Shown piece by piece: positions 54,301 to 63,238 of a stretch of DNA of 64,000 nt. The translations under genes were made by a program, and so were the position numbers. The stretch covers positions 62,001-126,000 of the forward strand of contig NZ_JAAXGE010000013.1 of the NCBI RefSeq assembly GCF_014750685.1, read 5' to 3'. The notes beneath the pieces are model-generated. The model saw nothing but the letters and a program-made list of their open reading frames with translations. It made no database searches and was not told the DNA's origin. Position 1 is the first letter of the stretch. Each line of letters starts with the position of its first letter. The DNA comes from Bacteroides sp. GM023 (GTDB lineage: Bacteria > Bacteroidota > Bacteroidia > Bacteroidales > Bacteroidaceae).

Positions 54301-54575
54301 TGCAATATCTGTGGAGTGCAGCTGACAAACATATTCAAAAGGGAGATTATATCAAGTTGCGTGACCTCTCTTTAGGGTATACGTTCCCTAAAGTATGGAT
54401 CAACAAATTCTTCATGCAAAATCTCCGCATCAACCTGCAAATTCAGAATTTATGGTATTGGGCTGCGAATGACAAGAATCTGGATCCGGAAGTATGGTCG
54501 GGAACAAGCCTTTCTCCATCCAGAGGACAGCATATTCCTGCCACTTACACAATCGGGCTATCAGCCAATTTCTAA
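51315..54575 (+). CDS. SusC/RagA-family TonB-dependent receptor
   Basis: A 1086-residue receptor. After the signal peptide (about 1-33) comes a carboxypeptidase-regulatory-like beta domain (about 48-135: GVVRDENGNAVPGASIIVRGSNNGTVTTMDGQFSL), the plug (LDEVVVTGYQT to about 260, with PLYVVDGIPYEGGLDAINPADIINVTVLKDATAASIYGARSANGVIVITT), and a 22-strand-type barrel ending in F. No STN domain is present, so no direct FecR coupling is expected. It lies between the thioredoxin-like gene (30 bp) and the SusD gene (18 bp). Confidence 0.96.
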   Translation: MKIANITKRSSIYGLLAFSSILFYPVSSIYAVQANHDDTAMEANQKKVKITGVVRDENGNAVPGASIIVRGSNNGTVTTMDGQFSLSVEPGNTLVISFVGYARTELKITPGKVNYAIDLKPESRLLDEVVVTGYQTISKERATGSYAIITPKDMEGKLQTNILDRMEGKIAGLDLRPNASPSIRGISTLVSSKRAPLYVVDGIPYEGGLDAINPADIINVTVLKDATAASIYGARSANGVIVITTRSGEKGKTRVSYNGSIKFTPLPSHSYMNLTSSAELVDLMQELFGYYHNPYQPNDARATNEIYLLMYKREAGEIATDGELQSQLDVYRNRNNYQQIKDELVRKAAITHQHNIAFSGGSDIYKYSLSANYKENLPYEKEQSNRRIGFNLKNQFDFFKWMQVNVGIINSNYKEDYDNGFNGFSNLYSRPYRMLRNEDGSPAIWTMSRTQTSIDGLVDKGLLDETYRPLDEIDKAHSINENKYQNINFSARFKIMPELNLSIYYQNENTSIYRSQYYDVNSYTMKSEINNATVIKDGNITNHIPAGGRLSETWNKNKSYTFRIQADFNKEFGRHDVQVLVGAERRQVKTQSSYYTKWGYDPQSLTWKSFNELQLGTGISGTQALYGSYYFSGPYDKFTETDDRYVSFYGNASYSLDQRLSATGSIRIDQSNLFGTDPKYQYRPLWSFGLHYVALKNWNWIDRLAVRGTYGINGNIAKDSGPYMIATTNSRPNSYTNEYYSYISTPPNPTLRWEKTGVFNLGVDFSLLKNRLSGSIEFYNKKTVDLLGQRQTEPTSGWASLQLNYGQMYNRGVEVTLHSENINTRSFNWSSDFIFSYNKNKLTQIENSGTSAYSYFGSLQNREGYPMNSIFAVRYAGLDKEGLPQAYKADGTVVNSYALLEPEDLVHVGTTTPPYSASLSNRITYKGFDLDFMFVFYGGHKLRDVAASNMFTMYPVMNSTSAIDRDRLNFWRNPGDENNPDIAPAFLYGNSRSSQVQYLWSAADKHIQKGDYIKLRDLSLGYTFPKVWINKFFMQNLRINLQIQNLWYWAANDKNLDPEVWSGTSLSPSRGQHIPATYTIGLSANF

Positions 54576-54593
54576 AATTAAAACTTGAATAAT

Positions 54594-56072
54594 ATGAAAA
54601 TAACAAAATATATTGCTGTTGCTTGTGCTATATTATCTTTAGCTTCCTGCGATGACTGGTTGGACAATAAACCCAAAGGTTATACAATCCCCGAGACTTA
54701 TGCTGATTATGAGAAGCTGATGTCTAACCAATATCTAATTAATGTCCTAGATCCTTATCTAGTTTATTTCACCGACGACCCCATGATGGTGGAAAAAGGT
54801 GAAACGACAGTGGAATGGTTCGAGTATATCAGTAAAAAAGATCATGAAAGGAATATCTTTTCATTCCAGCCGGGACAGGTATATACCCCCGGAAATAGCG
54901 ATGCTATCTGGGAAAATGCGTATTCCAACATTTTCAGTTACAATGCAATTATTAATAATGTATTAAGCTCTACGGGTGGTAGTGACGCTGATAAAAGTCG
55001 TCTGCAAGCCGAGGCATTGGTCGGCCGCGCATTCGAATACTTGTGCTTGATTAATATATACGGGAAGCATTATGATGCTTCTACTGCGGCTACAGACTAT
55101 GGTGTACCTTTAGTGCTGAGTGAGGAAGTAGGAGGAGAAAAGTATAAGCGCAATACGGTTGCCGAGGTATATGAACAAATAAAAAAAGATTTGGAGGCTG
55201 CTTCTGCCAATCTGGCCGACAATACGGCATTCCCTTTCTACCCTACCAAAAATGCTTGTCATTCAATATTGTCCCGCATGTATTTGTACATGGGAAATTA
55301 TGATGAATCTTTGAAATATGCCGATATGATACTTTCTAACCCACAGAATATCCGGTTAATCGAATATAAAAATTATAAGAAGATTGACGGGACGCAATGG
55401 AGGAATATCGTTACGGATGATGAAAATGAGACACAGTTCCCTGACGGACAGTACGGCTTCCCAAGCCCGGAGCAACTGTATACCCGTTATATTAGTAACC
55501 ACACGTTCAACAGTGTATGTGAAAGCGAAGATTTGCGCCAAGTTTTTGCCAAAAACATCAATGAAGAAATGGGTGAAGCGGATTTGCGTGAAGATTTGTT
55601 TTTCCGTGCCGACTGCATGAACCGTGGTGCCGGTATGGAATATTTCAAGGGGTACACTATTTATACAGCATGGATACAAATCAATGCCGGCACTTCCATT
55701 CCGGAAATGCTCCTGACTGCTGCAGAATGTGAAGCCCGTATAGGAACTACGGCGAAAGCTATCGGATATCTAAATACACTACGTGCATCTCGTATCAGAA
55801 ACCATATCCCGTATAAAGTGACGGACTTTACAGACAAACAAAAAGCATTGCAATTAGTACTTGATGAGCGTCGTTGTGAATTCGCAATGATAGGATATAT
55901 GCGATATGTGGATTTACGACGCTTGAACAAAGAACCGAAATTTGCAAAAACAGTTGTCCACAAAGTAGGAAATGAGACATGGGAACTTCCAGCCAATGAT
56001 TTGCGTTATATTATGCCCGTTCCACAAAATGTATTAGAGTACAACCCGGATATTCCTCAATATGAACGTTAA
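54594..56072 (+). CDS. SusD/RagB-family lipoprotein
   Basis: A 492-residue lipoprotein with lipidated Cys19 (SLASC) followed by DDW. SusD-like TPR helices and the C-terminal signature LDERRCEFAMIGYMRYVDLRRLN are present, with the ending PVPQNVLEYNPDIPQY. I chose the ATG at 54594 (MKITKYIAV), because an upstream in-frame TTG at 54585 adds three residues before the signal peptide. It pairs with the SusC receptor 18 bp upstream. No glycosidase gene is attached, so the cargo is not evident. Confidence 0.94.
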   Translation: MKITKYIAVACAILSLASCDDWLDNKPKGYTIPETYADYEKLMSNQYLINVLDPYLVYFTDDPMMVEKGETTVEWFEYISKKDHERNIFSFQPGQVYTPGNSDAIWENAYSNIFSYNAIINNVLSSTGGSDADKSRLQAEALVGRAFEYLCLINIYGKHYDASTAATDYGVPLVLSEEVGGEKYKRNTVAEVYEQIKKDLEAASANLADNTAFPFYPTKNACHSILSRMYLYMGNYDESLKYADMILSNPQNIRLIEYKNYKKIDGTQWRNIVTDDENETQFPDGQYGFPSPEQLYTRYISNHTFNSVCESEDLRQVFAKNINEEMGEADLREDLFFRADCMNRGAGMEYFKGYTIYTAWIQINAGTSIPEMLLTAAECEARIGTTAKAIGYLNTLRASRIRNHIPYKVTDFTDKQKALQLVLDERRCEFAMIGYMRYVDLRRLNKEPKFAKTVVHKVGNETWELPANDLRYIMPVPQNVLEYNPDIPQYER

Positions 56073-56178
56073 TAAATAAAAGTATAACAACGAAGAAAAG
56101 TTTGACAACTATTGAACTAACGCTCTACATATATCGAAAAAGTAAAATAAGATTAAGAACGTGTGATAATGAAAACAA

Positions 56179-56218
56179 AAGACCTCGTTGGCATCACTTT
56201 GTTTGCGAACGAGGTCTT
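56179..56218. terminator. Hairpin after the SusCD operon
   Basis: Perfect 11-bp arms AAGACCTCGTT (56179-56189) and AACGAGGTCTT (56208-56218), about 105 bp after the SusD stop. On the minus strand the hairpin is followed by a T-rich run, so it may also serve the gene at 56385-56918. Confidence 0.65.
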
Positions 56219-56312
56219 GATATTAATTAAAGATTTTCCACACTAAATTTCCCTAATAAATTACTTTTTCTCCTCAATTAGAGCGATTTTCTCTTTTTTA
56301 TTTGTACATTTG

Positions 56313-56386
56313 CAGTGCCCATCTACAATTAGAAGGGGTTTCGAGGCTCGTTTTGGCAAGATCCAATTCGGAGCCTTGCGTTTTTT
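56313..56386 (+). ncRNA. Candidate small RNA, about 70 nt
   Basis: A full -7 match TACATTTG (56305-56312) is followed by a short 5' hairpin (CCC..TCT with AGA..GGG, about 56318-56338) and a longer stem (CGAGGCTC 56342-56349 with GAGCCTTG 56371-56378) that runs into six T (56381-56386), as at an intrinsic terminator. No coding frame fits. The RNA would run head-on into the end of the minus-strand gene at 56385, so it could act on that gene in antisense over its last bases or on other targets. No -33 is clear. Confidence 0.5.
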
Positions 56387-56918
56387 ATATAACTTCGTTC
56401 AGTTTCTTTTTTAGCATTTTCTTTATTTTCTTTTCTCCGCCCGGCATATTCAGATAGTAAGCCGTCAGCAAGTAATATCCGTGTGGACTTCGCTGCGGTT
56501 CAAGGACTATTACATATTTCTCTATCTTATCATATATGTATGTACGGTAAATATTCTTACGATGCTTTATATCTCTTTCCTCGCAACTGAATATTTCCAA
56601 CACATGAGATGTCTTCTCTTCTATATGATGACGAATCCAATGTAAGCGGCGGGAACGATCAGGTTCAAAAACTCTTTTTTTAGTTGCAGCACCTTCCTCT
56701 TCCTTGTCGTCCGTTGTTGTCAGGTGCATAAATTCACGTTGCATATCTATTTCCCCGTCCGATTTGATGGGATAGATACGTTTGGTACGGAACATGAATG
56801 TTTCGTTATCCTCTATATCACGGCAATAAACTCTATATAACGAATCCTTGCGTTCTTTATCTCCCAGATGCAATATTTCCAACAGTTCCGGGTATTTCTT
56901 TAACAAATTGAATGGCAT
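56385..56918 (-). CDS. Uncharacterised protein next to DUF3800 gene
   Basis: A 177-residue soluble protein. The N-terminus is basic and helical (MPFNLLKKYPELLEILHLG); a central acidic stretch (DDKEEEGAATKKR) and a C-terminal part with VIVLEPQRSPHGYYLLTAYYLNMPGGEKKIKKML follow. The latter resembles the last strands of small RNA-nuclease toxins of the barnase/EndoU/RelE-like phage group (LEP..., YYLLTAYYL), but no catalytic set can be named. It lies 4 bp after the DUF3800 gene, so the two form a pair. Function unknown. Confidence 0.7.
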   Translation of the reverse strand: MPFNLLKKYPELLEILHLGDKERKDSLYRVYCRDIEDNETFMFRTKRIYPIKSDGEIDMQREFMHLTTTDDKEEEGAATKKRVFEPDRSRRLHWIRHHIEEKTSHVLEIFSCEERDIKHRKNIYRTYIYDKIEKYVIVLEPQRSPHGYYLLTAYYLNMPGGEKKIKKMLKKKLNEVI

Positions 56919-56922
56919 AGAC

Positions 56923-57618
56923 TTATTTTTGCAGATTGATAAAGAACAGGTTGAACTTCTTGTTTTTCAGAGGTGTGGTACACAATAACGAAAGGTTAGT
57001 CTGCTTCTTTATTTTTTCGACAATCAGACGTTTCGCACGTACCTTTCCCGCGATCACCCCTTTCTGTATGCGTAGATGGTAATTTATGGCACCCATAAGA
57101 ATATCTGCCAACTGGATAAAGTGTACCTGATGCGACTTAACGAAATTAAAATCCCGTATCGCCGAGTTATACTTTAATATTTCCGCCAGTTTGTGCAACT
57201 TCTGCTGGCTACATGTGTCCTTGATGTCAAAATAGACATTATAAGTGCTCTCCATATCCATCTGATGATGCAAAAGCTGGTAATACATCCGAAAGTAAAA
57301 ATCGTTATAACTGTATTCTGCCCGTGTATTGTCTATTTCCGACTTGTCCACGATGACCGCACGGAATTTCATGTTGGTCATAAAGAAATAATCTACAATC
57401 TCATTGTAAAGAGGAAAGGTCTTGTCGGAGATATTCGTCCATTTCAGTTCTCCCTCGTATCCATGCTTTTCTTTGATTTCCCGTATCTGCTTTTTAGCAA
57501 GAGCCATCTCGTTATACGGTACACTTACATAGCCATATATCATGTAAGGTTGCCCGTCATTTTCCAAATGCGTACTCTCGTCACAATATATATTATAGGT
57601 CTTGTGGTTGCACTCCAT
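56923..57618 (-). CDS. DUF3800-family protein
   Basis: A 231-residue protein with the DUF3800 signature: an early YCDES (IYCDESTHL, about 8-15) and a late QLADI (VHFIQLADILMGAINYHL, near 186), the acidic residues of an RNase H-like fold. The family is widespread in mobile and defence regions and is thought to act on nucleic acid, but no activity is established. I chose the Met at 57618 (MECNHKTYN): a longer frame from 57702 would begin upstream of a -7 element (57646-57653). It leads a two-gene unit. Confidence 0.82.
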   Translation of the reverse strand: MECNHKTYNIYCDESTHLENDGQPYMIYGYVSVPYNEMALAKKQIREIKEKHGYEGELKWTNISDKTFPLYNEIVDYFFMTNMKFRAVIVDKSEIDNTRAEYSYNDFYFRMYYQLLHHQMDMESTYNVYFDIKDTCSQQKLHKLAEILKYNSAIRDFNFVKSHQVHFIQLADILMGAINYHLRIQKGVIAGKVRAKRLIVEKIKKQTNLSLLCTTPLKNKKFNLFFINLQK

Positions 57619-57645
57619 TGTATTATTCGTTTTATAATCGGGAGA

Positions 57646-57653
57646 CAAAGATA
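57646..57653 (-). promoter_or_regulatory. -7 element of the DUF3800 gene
   Basis: Minus-strand TATCTTTG, 27 bp before the start at 57618; TTTG lies 17 bp further upstream (57671-57674). Confidence 0.65.
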
Positions 57654-58027
57654 GGGATAAAAAGTAACTCCAAAGAAAAGATGTGCAATTTTTACCACAC
57701 AACGGAATGATAAGATGATAACCCCAATATTACAACCAACAGCTAATTCGGCATAGAACGAAAGTAGGGTAAGCATATTGCACAATAAATACTGACCATA
57801 AGAAAAAGGATGTTGGGTGAGGAATGTCGTTTCGCCATTTGCTCATCCTTACCACCACTGATGAATTTTATTTTATTATTGTTTTCTTTAAGCTCAAAGG
57901 GAGCGAAGCCCCCTCGACTCCACTCCCTCACAACCTTTCTCCTCTCACTTTCAAACACTAATACACGGAGAAAACGCGCTTAGATCATAAAAATTATACC
58001 TATAATTTATAAACTACTCAGCCATTT
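57654..58027. other. Spacer with no gene called
   Basis: A 71-residue minus-strand frame at 57743-57958 is open, and inside it MAKRHSSPN lies after GGKDEQ, but no family fits, and codon use is poor. A GGGGGCTTCGCTCCC hairpin-like stretch lies at about 57897-57914 on the minus strand. It may be the remnant of a mobile element, but nothing decides it. Confidence 0.35.
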
Positions 58028-59635
58028 TTAAAACTTATTCTGACCGGCATCCCACCAAAGACGGGTTCCGCCATTATCTACTCCGCCGAGAGCAGCCTTC
58101 AAGAATCCGTATTGTGCAGGATCTTTGTCGGCATCATCTGTAGAGAATGGTAAACGACGAATCATTATATCCGTATCAATTGTTCCGCCACTATTATTTG
58201 TCTGAACTTTAAATAGTTTGGGATAGCCCGTGCGACGTTGTTCCGACCAGGCTTCATAACTTTCAGGGAAACATGCCAACCACTTCTGAGTAATAATGTG
58301 CTCCAATTGAACTTCGGGAGTTGCTCCATCGTCCCATTTAGGAGTAATAGTAATAAGTGCATTCATGTCTTTACCACCACTGGCAGGAACATAATCTTTA
58401 TATCCCACCGGTTTTTTCTCACTTGCCAAATAAGCATCAGCCCCGTCAACCTTCCATTGAGCAAACGAGGTTTTTACACCTGTCTCATAGCAAACCTTCA
58501 CATCTTCAGTCGTAAAACCGCGCAAAGCAGCTTCTGCTCTCAAAAACCAAATTTCTGCCGCTGTCATTAGAATGGCAGGTGTCGTCTCACCACTGATTGC
58601 ATTGAAAGATGAATAACCGCTATAATAGCTGGGATCTCCTTCTCGCATCAATACGCCTTGAGGTATACCAATCCACTGGTCGGTATGCCCCGTTAAAGTA
58701 GCTTTGTTAAACCACTTCTCACGACGCGGGTCTTCATATCCATTCAGCAGGGATGCCATGCTTGCTCCCATATACACTTCACCCCAACCGGCTACACCAT
58801 ATAAAGGATTCGTATATCCACGGCCTGACACTTGTATAACTTCTTGAGATTTCTCCAATAATCCATAAGAGTTTTCAAATGCCTTCGCAATCTGCTCCGC
58901 TGCCGTAGCCTTGTCAACATTGGATATACGGATAGCGAGACGGAGACGAAGTGAATTGGCAAACTTAATCCATCCCTTAATCCCGGTAGTATTCATCATA
59001 TCATGGGCATTGAAAGTTCCATCACTGCCACCATTTTTCAAAAACTTATCGAGCGCTTCGATTCCGGCATCCAAATCTTTAAAGAAAGCTGTATAAGCCT
59101 CTTGCTGCGTATCCACCGCATTGGCTTCCCCGTTACCGAATTTGCTGTACACGATCGGTCCATAAGTATCCGCAATGCGATGCATCAGTTCTACTTTCAA
59201 GATTTTTCCTATGCCATAATATTGAATAGCTTCTTCCACATCTTTTGTATTGAGTTCGGCTTTATGTATAGCCGGGAATATATACTGATAAGTATAATTC
59301 CATGCGGCATTAGACCAGCCGGTATTAATATTATAAACGGAGTTCTTATCATTAAACTTTGCCGTAGGATCATGGAAATATCCGGAAAACATATCGTGCT
59401 GAAGCGCCTGCGTCAATTGCCACGGCCAGTTCAATCCGTCTCCCCAGTTGTATTGGAAATAAATTCCCGATTGCACAACCTCAAGTGGCATTGTGTATTT
59501 CTGACGGTCGTAGGACTGCGCCTGTTCATTAAATGCGCCTTTCAGTTCATTGTCAGACTCGAAATTATCAGTACATCCTGAGAAGCTGAACAATCCTCCC
59601 ATTAGTAGTGCTACTATATATGTATATTTTTTCAT
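58028..59635 (-). CDS. SusD/RagB-family lipoprotein (SusD-like 2 type)
   Basis: A 535-residue lipoprotein with lipidated Cys21 (FSFSGCTDNFESDNE, with acidic residues for surface export). The mature chain has the SusD-like 2 features: an early YDRQKYTMPLEVVQSGIYFQYNWGDGLNWPWQ, FANSLRLRLAIRISNVD, and a C-terminal SYEAWSEQRRTGYPKLF. I chose the ATG of MKKYTYIVALLMG; the preceding in-frame TTG only adds MSI-like residues. It lies 21 bp downstream of its SusC partner on the same strand. Confidence 0.93.
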   Translation of the reverse strand: MKKYTYIVALLMGGLFSFSGCTDNFESDNELKGAFNEQAQSYDRQKYTMPLEVVQSGIYFQYNWGDGLNWPWQLTQALQHDMFSGYFHDPTAKFNDKNSVYNINTGWSNAAWNYTYQYIFPAIHKAELNTKDVEEAIQYYGIGKILKVELMHRIADTYGPIVYSKFGNGEANAVDTQQEAYTAFFKDLDAGIEALDKFLKNGGSDGTFNAHDMMNTTGIKGWIKFANSLRLRLAIRISNVDKATAAEQIAKAFENSYGLLEKSQEVIQVSGRGYTNPLYGVAGWGEVYMGASMASLLNGYEDPRREKWFNKATLTGHTDQWIGIPQGVLMREGDPSYYSGYSSFNAISGETTPAILMTAAEIWFLRAEAALRGFTTEDVKVCYETGVKTSFAQWKVDGADAYLASEKKPVGYKDYVPASGGKDMNALITITPKWDDGATPEVQLEHIITQKWLACFPESYEAWSEQRRTGYPKLFKVQTNNSGGTIDTDIMIRRLPFSTDDADKDPAQYGFLKAALGGVDNGGTRLWWDAGQNKF

Positions 59636-59655
59636 AATGCTCAATAATTTAAAAG

Positions 59656-62600
59656 TTAGAATGTGAATTTAACGTTGAATCCAATATTGCGGGTAGTCGG
59701 CATTCCAAATACATCCACACCCTGATTATTGTTTCCTACTGACAGAGTTGCATCCGGATCAAATGGGGCATCTTTATAGAAGAAGAATAAATTACGGGCT
59801 ACGAGTGACACGTCAATTCCCTGAAAGACTTTTGTCTTGGCCAACCATGTCCTCGGGAGGGCATAACTAAGTGATAATTCACGCAAACGGACATTAGTAG
59901 CATCATACATATAATATTCTGAAACACCGTTACGTCCGCCGACCGATCCGTAGAAGCCTTTTACATTATCAAATCTCTGTCCATTATATTCTACATAACC
60001 GCGATCACGAGCTTCGGCAGTTGCCTTAGTTACGCCACGGGAATCCAGGTCGGCTTCCGTCAATGACATTACATCGCCACCAATACGTGCATCTATGAGG
60101 AAGTACAGACTGAAACCTTTGTATGTGAAAGTATTGCTCCAGCCCAGCAAACAATCTGGATTGGCATTGCCTAAAAGGTCTTTATTGCCGGTTTTATTTA
60201 CCGGTGAACCGTCAGCATTCACTTGAATAGAGCCATCATCATTGCGAACAAAAGCATTGCCATAAATATCACCTAACTTGCCGCCTTCCTTAATACGCAT
60301 CTGATAGGCCATAGAGAAACCTTCCTGTCCGTAAGAGAACTGCGTATAATCGGGATGCAGAGAAACCACTTTATTACGATTGGCTGATACGTTTACCGAA
60401 GTTTTCCAACGAAAATCATCATTCATCAGCGGAGTTCCGTCAACAGTAAGTTCAAAACCCTTGTTACGTATTTTTCCTGCATTGATATAGCGATAAGCGT
60501 AAAGAGAACCTGCCGGGTTGGGCATCATCAACAACTGATTTTTTGTATCAGTCTGATACCAGGTAAAGTCAATTCCTAAACGGCTATTAAAGAATCTCCA
60601 TTCCGTACCCACTTCAAAAGAAGTACTAATTTCCGGTTTCAAGTCGCCACGATGTTCTTTATCATTCACCTGAATAGCACCTCCTGCCTGTATAATATCG
60701 GCAAGGCTAGTGATACCGATTGGCAAGTCATTACCCACTTGCGCCCATGAGCCGCGCACTTTGCTGAAAGATACCCAGTCCGGCATTTTCAACGTTCTGG
60801 ACAAAATCCATGTCAGACCTACAGACGGGTAGAAGAAACCTGAATTTTTACTATTCGTATTTGCCAGTGTAGACGACCAGTCATTACGGGCTGTCAGGTC
60901 AAGATAAAGCATTTCGTCCCAACCGAGTTGCGCTGTCGCAAATATTGACTGAATGGTACGCTTAGAGTCGATAGTATGGGAAATAGCTGCCTTGGAAGTT
61001 GATACGACATTGGGAACTGTAAACACATTGGGATGATATAATGAAGCAAGTTTGGAATCAATCATCAGCGAGTTGGCCGTCGTAGCATTGATACTTGTTC
61101 CGACAGCTCCATTGATAGAAAACTTGTCGAATGTCTTGTTAAACATGGCCATTAAGTCACCATATACCTGGAAATTCTGACTATCAGACCATACATAACG
61201 TCCATTCATCAATCCGTCATACGTTCCGGCAATATTCGGAGAAGTGGAAGCGTACATCTTATTCTCAAATTTGTCGCTGACAAAATCAACATTGCCACGA
61301 GCCTGCAGACTGAACCAATTATTTACTTTCACATTAGCTGTCAGAGAAGCCATTGCACGGTAGCGTTTGTTCCTGTTAGTAACACGGTTCTTTATCCAAT
61401 AAGGGTTCTGATCCCATTCACTGATAGAACCATCCTCATTCGTCACATACCAGTTTTGGAGGTTCATGTTACGTCCTGCATCATAGAGTTCAAAATTATC
61501 TTTATAAGGAGTCATATCCATTCCGCGCGGGAAACCATAGATATTCACCAATGGGTTGAGGTAATATCCACCGGAAGAAGGACTATTTTTGATAGTCTGC
61601 GTCATCAAGGTCGCATTGCCGTCCAACTTCAAACGGTCATTGAAGAAACTGGCAGTTTCGCGGAAAGTAAGGTTATGCTTCTGAAGTTTGTTCGAGTCAA
61701 TAATACCTTTGGCAGTGGTATTCGCATAAGAGAAATAAGTTTGCGACTTGTCATTGCCACCCATGAAAGAGACAGTATTGATAGCAGTCACACCATTACT
61801 GAAGAAATCATCCACATTGTTATAATCCGTAAGATTTCCCTCCTTTCCCCAGCTACTGGTTCCTCCTTCGATTCGTCCGTATGAGTTCTGGAATTTTGGC
61901 AGACTAATAGCATGGTCTACTGTCAGATTAGAAGAAAAGGTTACTTTTTGCATCCCGGCTTTACCTTTTTTGGTTGTTATGAGGATAACGCCATTGGCAG
62001 CCTGCGAACCGTAAAGAGCAGCAGCGGAAGCACCTTTCAAAATACTCATGCTTTCAATATCTTCCGGATTCAAATTGGAAACGCCGTCTCCTGCATCACG
62101 GTTCACACCGTTATTTTCGCCACCCATCACTGTAGCAGTTGATTCGGTAGTGTTATTGAGCATCGGAACACCGTCAATCACATATAAAGGTTGGTTATTA
62201 CCACTGGCAAATGCGGAACGTGCACCACGAATAGAAACTTTAGCAGAACCACCCAATCCGGCAGCACTTTTAGTTATTTGAACACCTGCCGTTTTTCCGG
62301 CTAATGCATTAATCATATTCGGGTCTTTGGCACGTGTCAGCTCATCGCCTCCCACTTGTTGGGTGGAGTAAGTCAGAGAAGCTTCTTTCTTCTTGATACC
62401 CATAGCTGTAACTACAACCTGTTCCAAAGCCATCGCTTCTTCCTCCATTTTTATATTGAAGCTTGCTTGTCCGTTGACAGAAATACTTTGAGGTTGATAA
62501 CCTACATAGGTAACATTGATAACAGCGTCACTAGGCACTTTCAGTGTAAAGTTACCATCCAAGTCGGTAATAGTCCCGTTCGTCGTACCTTTCTCTACAA

Positions 62601-63057
62601 CACTGGCACCAATGATTACTTCACCTCTCGCATCGGTCACGATACCTTTTACCGTTATTATTTTCTGTTGCTGTGTGGATGCACCGGGATTTTTGGTCAG
62701 CACGATATTATTGCCTTCCATTACATAGCGGATACCTGTTCCTTCAAATGCGCGGTCAAGGATTTCGGATACCGGTTGATTGCTTGCATCTACATTAACA
62801 ACCCTTGCTACATCTACCGTTTTTTTATTGTAGACAAACAGGTAATCGGTCTGAGACTCTATCTTAGAGAGTAATTCACTTACTTTCAGCGTTGAACGTG
62901 GAATGCTGATTTTTGCACTTTGGGAATATCCATTCTCACAATAAGCTTGAAATGTTACGAACAGAAGAAGGAATAAAGTTATCTTCATAGTTAGTATTAT
63001 TTGCTTAGATTCTAAACTTTTTGGACAAAAAAGTCCTTTCAAAGAAATTTTTCTCAT
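59656..63057 (-). CDS. SusC/RagA-family TonB-dependent receptor with STN domain
   Basis: A 1133-residue receptor. After a leader (about 1-45; it is 23 residues longer than needed, and a second Met, MKITLFLLL, is a possible start) comes an STN domain (about 48-130: ISIPRSTLKVSELLSKIESQTDYLFVYNKKTVDVARVV), a carboxypeptidase-regulatory-like beta domain (about 135-215), and the plug with VVVTAMGIKKKEASLTYS, GSAKVSIRGARSAFASGNNQPLYVIDGVPML and ASAAALYGSQAANGVILITT, then the barrel ending in KFTF. The STN domain passes the ligand signal to a FecR-type anti-sigma factor, which is encoded next door, so expression should be autoinduced by its ligand. Confidence 0.96.
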   Translation of the reverse strand: MRKISLKGLFCPKSLESKQIILTMKITLFLLLFVTFQAYCENGYSQSAKISIPRSTLKVSELLSKIESQTDYLFVYNKKTVDVARVVNVDASNQPVSEILDRAFEGTGIRYVMEGNNIVLTKNPGASTQQQKIITVKGIVTDARGEVIIGASVVEKGTTNGTITDLDGNFTLKVPSDAVINVTYVGYQPQSISVNGQASFNIKMEEEAMALEQVVVTAMGIKKKEASLTYSTQQVGGDELTRAKDPNMINALAGKTAGVQITKSAAGLGGSAKVSIRGARSAFASGNNQPLYVIDGVPMLNNTTESTATVMGGENNGVNRDAGDGVSNLNPEDIESMSILKGASAAALYGSQAANGVILITTKKGKAGMQKVTFSSNLTVDHAISLPKFQNSYGRIEGGTSSWGKEGNLTDYNNVDDFFSNGVTAINTVSFMGGNDKSQTYFSYANTTAKGIIDSNKLQKHNLTFRETASFFNDRLKLDGNATLMTQTIKNSPSSGGYYLNPLVNIYGFPRGMDMTPYKDNFELYDAGRNMNLQNWYVTNEDGSISEWDQNPYWIKNRVTNRNKRYRAMASLTANVKVNNWFSLQARGNVDFVSDKFENKMYASTSPNIAGTYDGLMNGRYVWSDSQNFQVYGDLMAMFNKTFDKFSINGAVGTSINATTANSLMIDSKLASLYHPNVFTVPNVVSTSKAAISHTIDSKRTIQSIFATAQLGWDEMLYLDLTARNDWSSTLANTNSKNSGFFYPSVGLTWILSRTLKMPDWVSFSKVRGSWAQVGNDLPIGITSLADIIQAGGAIQVNDKEHRGDLKPEISTSFEVGTEWRFFNSRLGIDFTWYQTDTKNQLLMMPNPAGSLYAYRYINAGKIRNKGFELTVDGTPLMNDDFRWKTSVNVSANRNKVVSLHPDYTQFSYGQEGFSMAYQMRIKEGGKLGDIYGNAFVRNDDGSIQVNADGSPVNKTGNKDLLGNANPDCLLGWSNTFTYKGFSLYFLIDARIGGDVMSLTEADLDSRGVTKATAEARDRGYVEYNGQRFDNVKGFYGSVGGRNGVSEYYMYDATNVRLRELSLSYALPRTWLAKTKVFQGIDVSLVARNLFFFYKDAPFDPDATLSVGNNNQGVDVFGMPTTRNIGFNVKFTF

Positions 63058-63238
63058 ATCTTTGCAACGTGTTAAGTTAATAAATTGATTAAGGTCGATT
63101 TTTGACTGTTTCGAATCGGAAAGTATGGGGGTACTTTCCGATTCTTTTGATAAGGGGGTTATTGACTGTAATTCATAATTGTTAAGTTTTTAAGGGGTTA
63201 GTACTAATTCAAGGTATATATCAAGTGAGCTCTTTTTT

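Noticed and set aside
57619..57702. Longer start for the DUF3800 protein
   Set aside because: The longer frame begins upstream of the -7 element at 57646-57653.
57743..57958. 71-residue minus-strand frame as a gene
   Set aside because: No promoter, no family, low-complexity A+T part; the spacer is better left uncalled.
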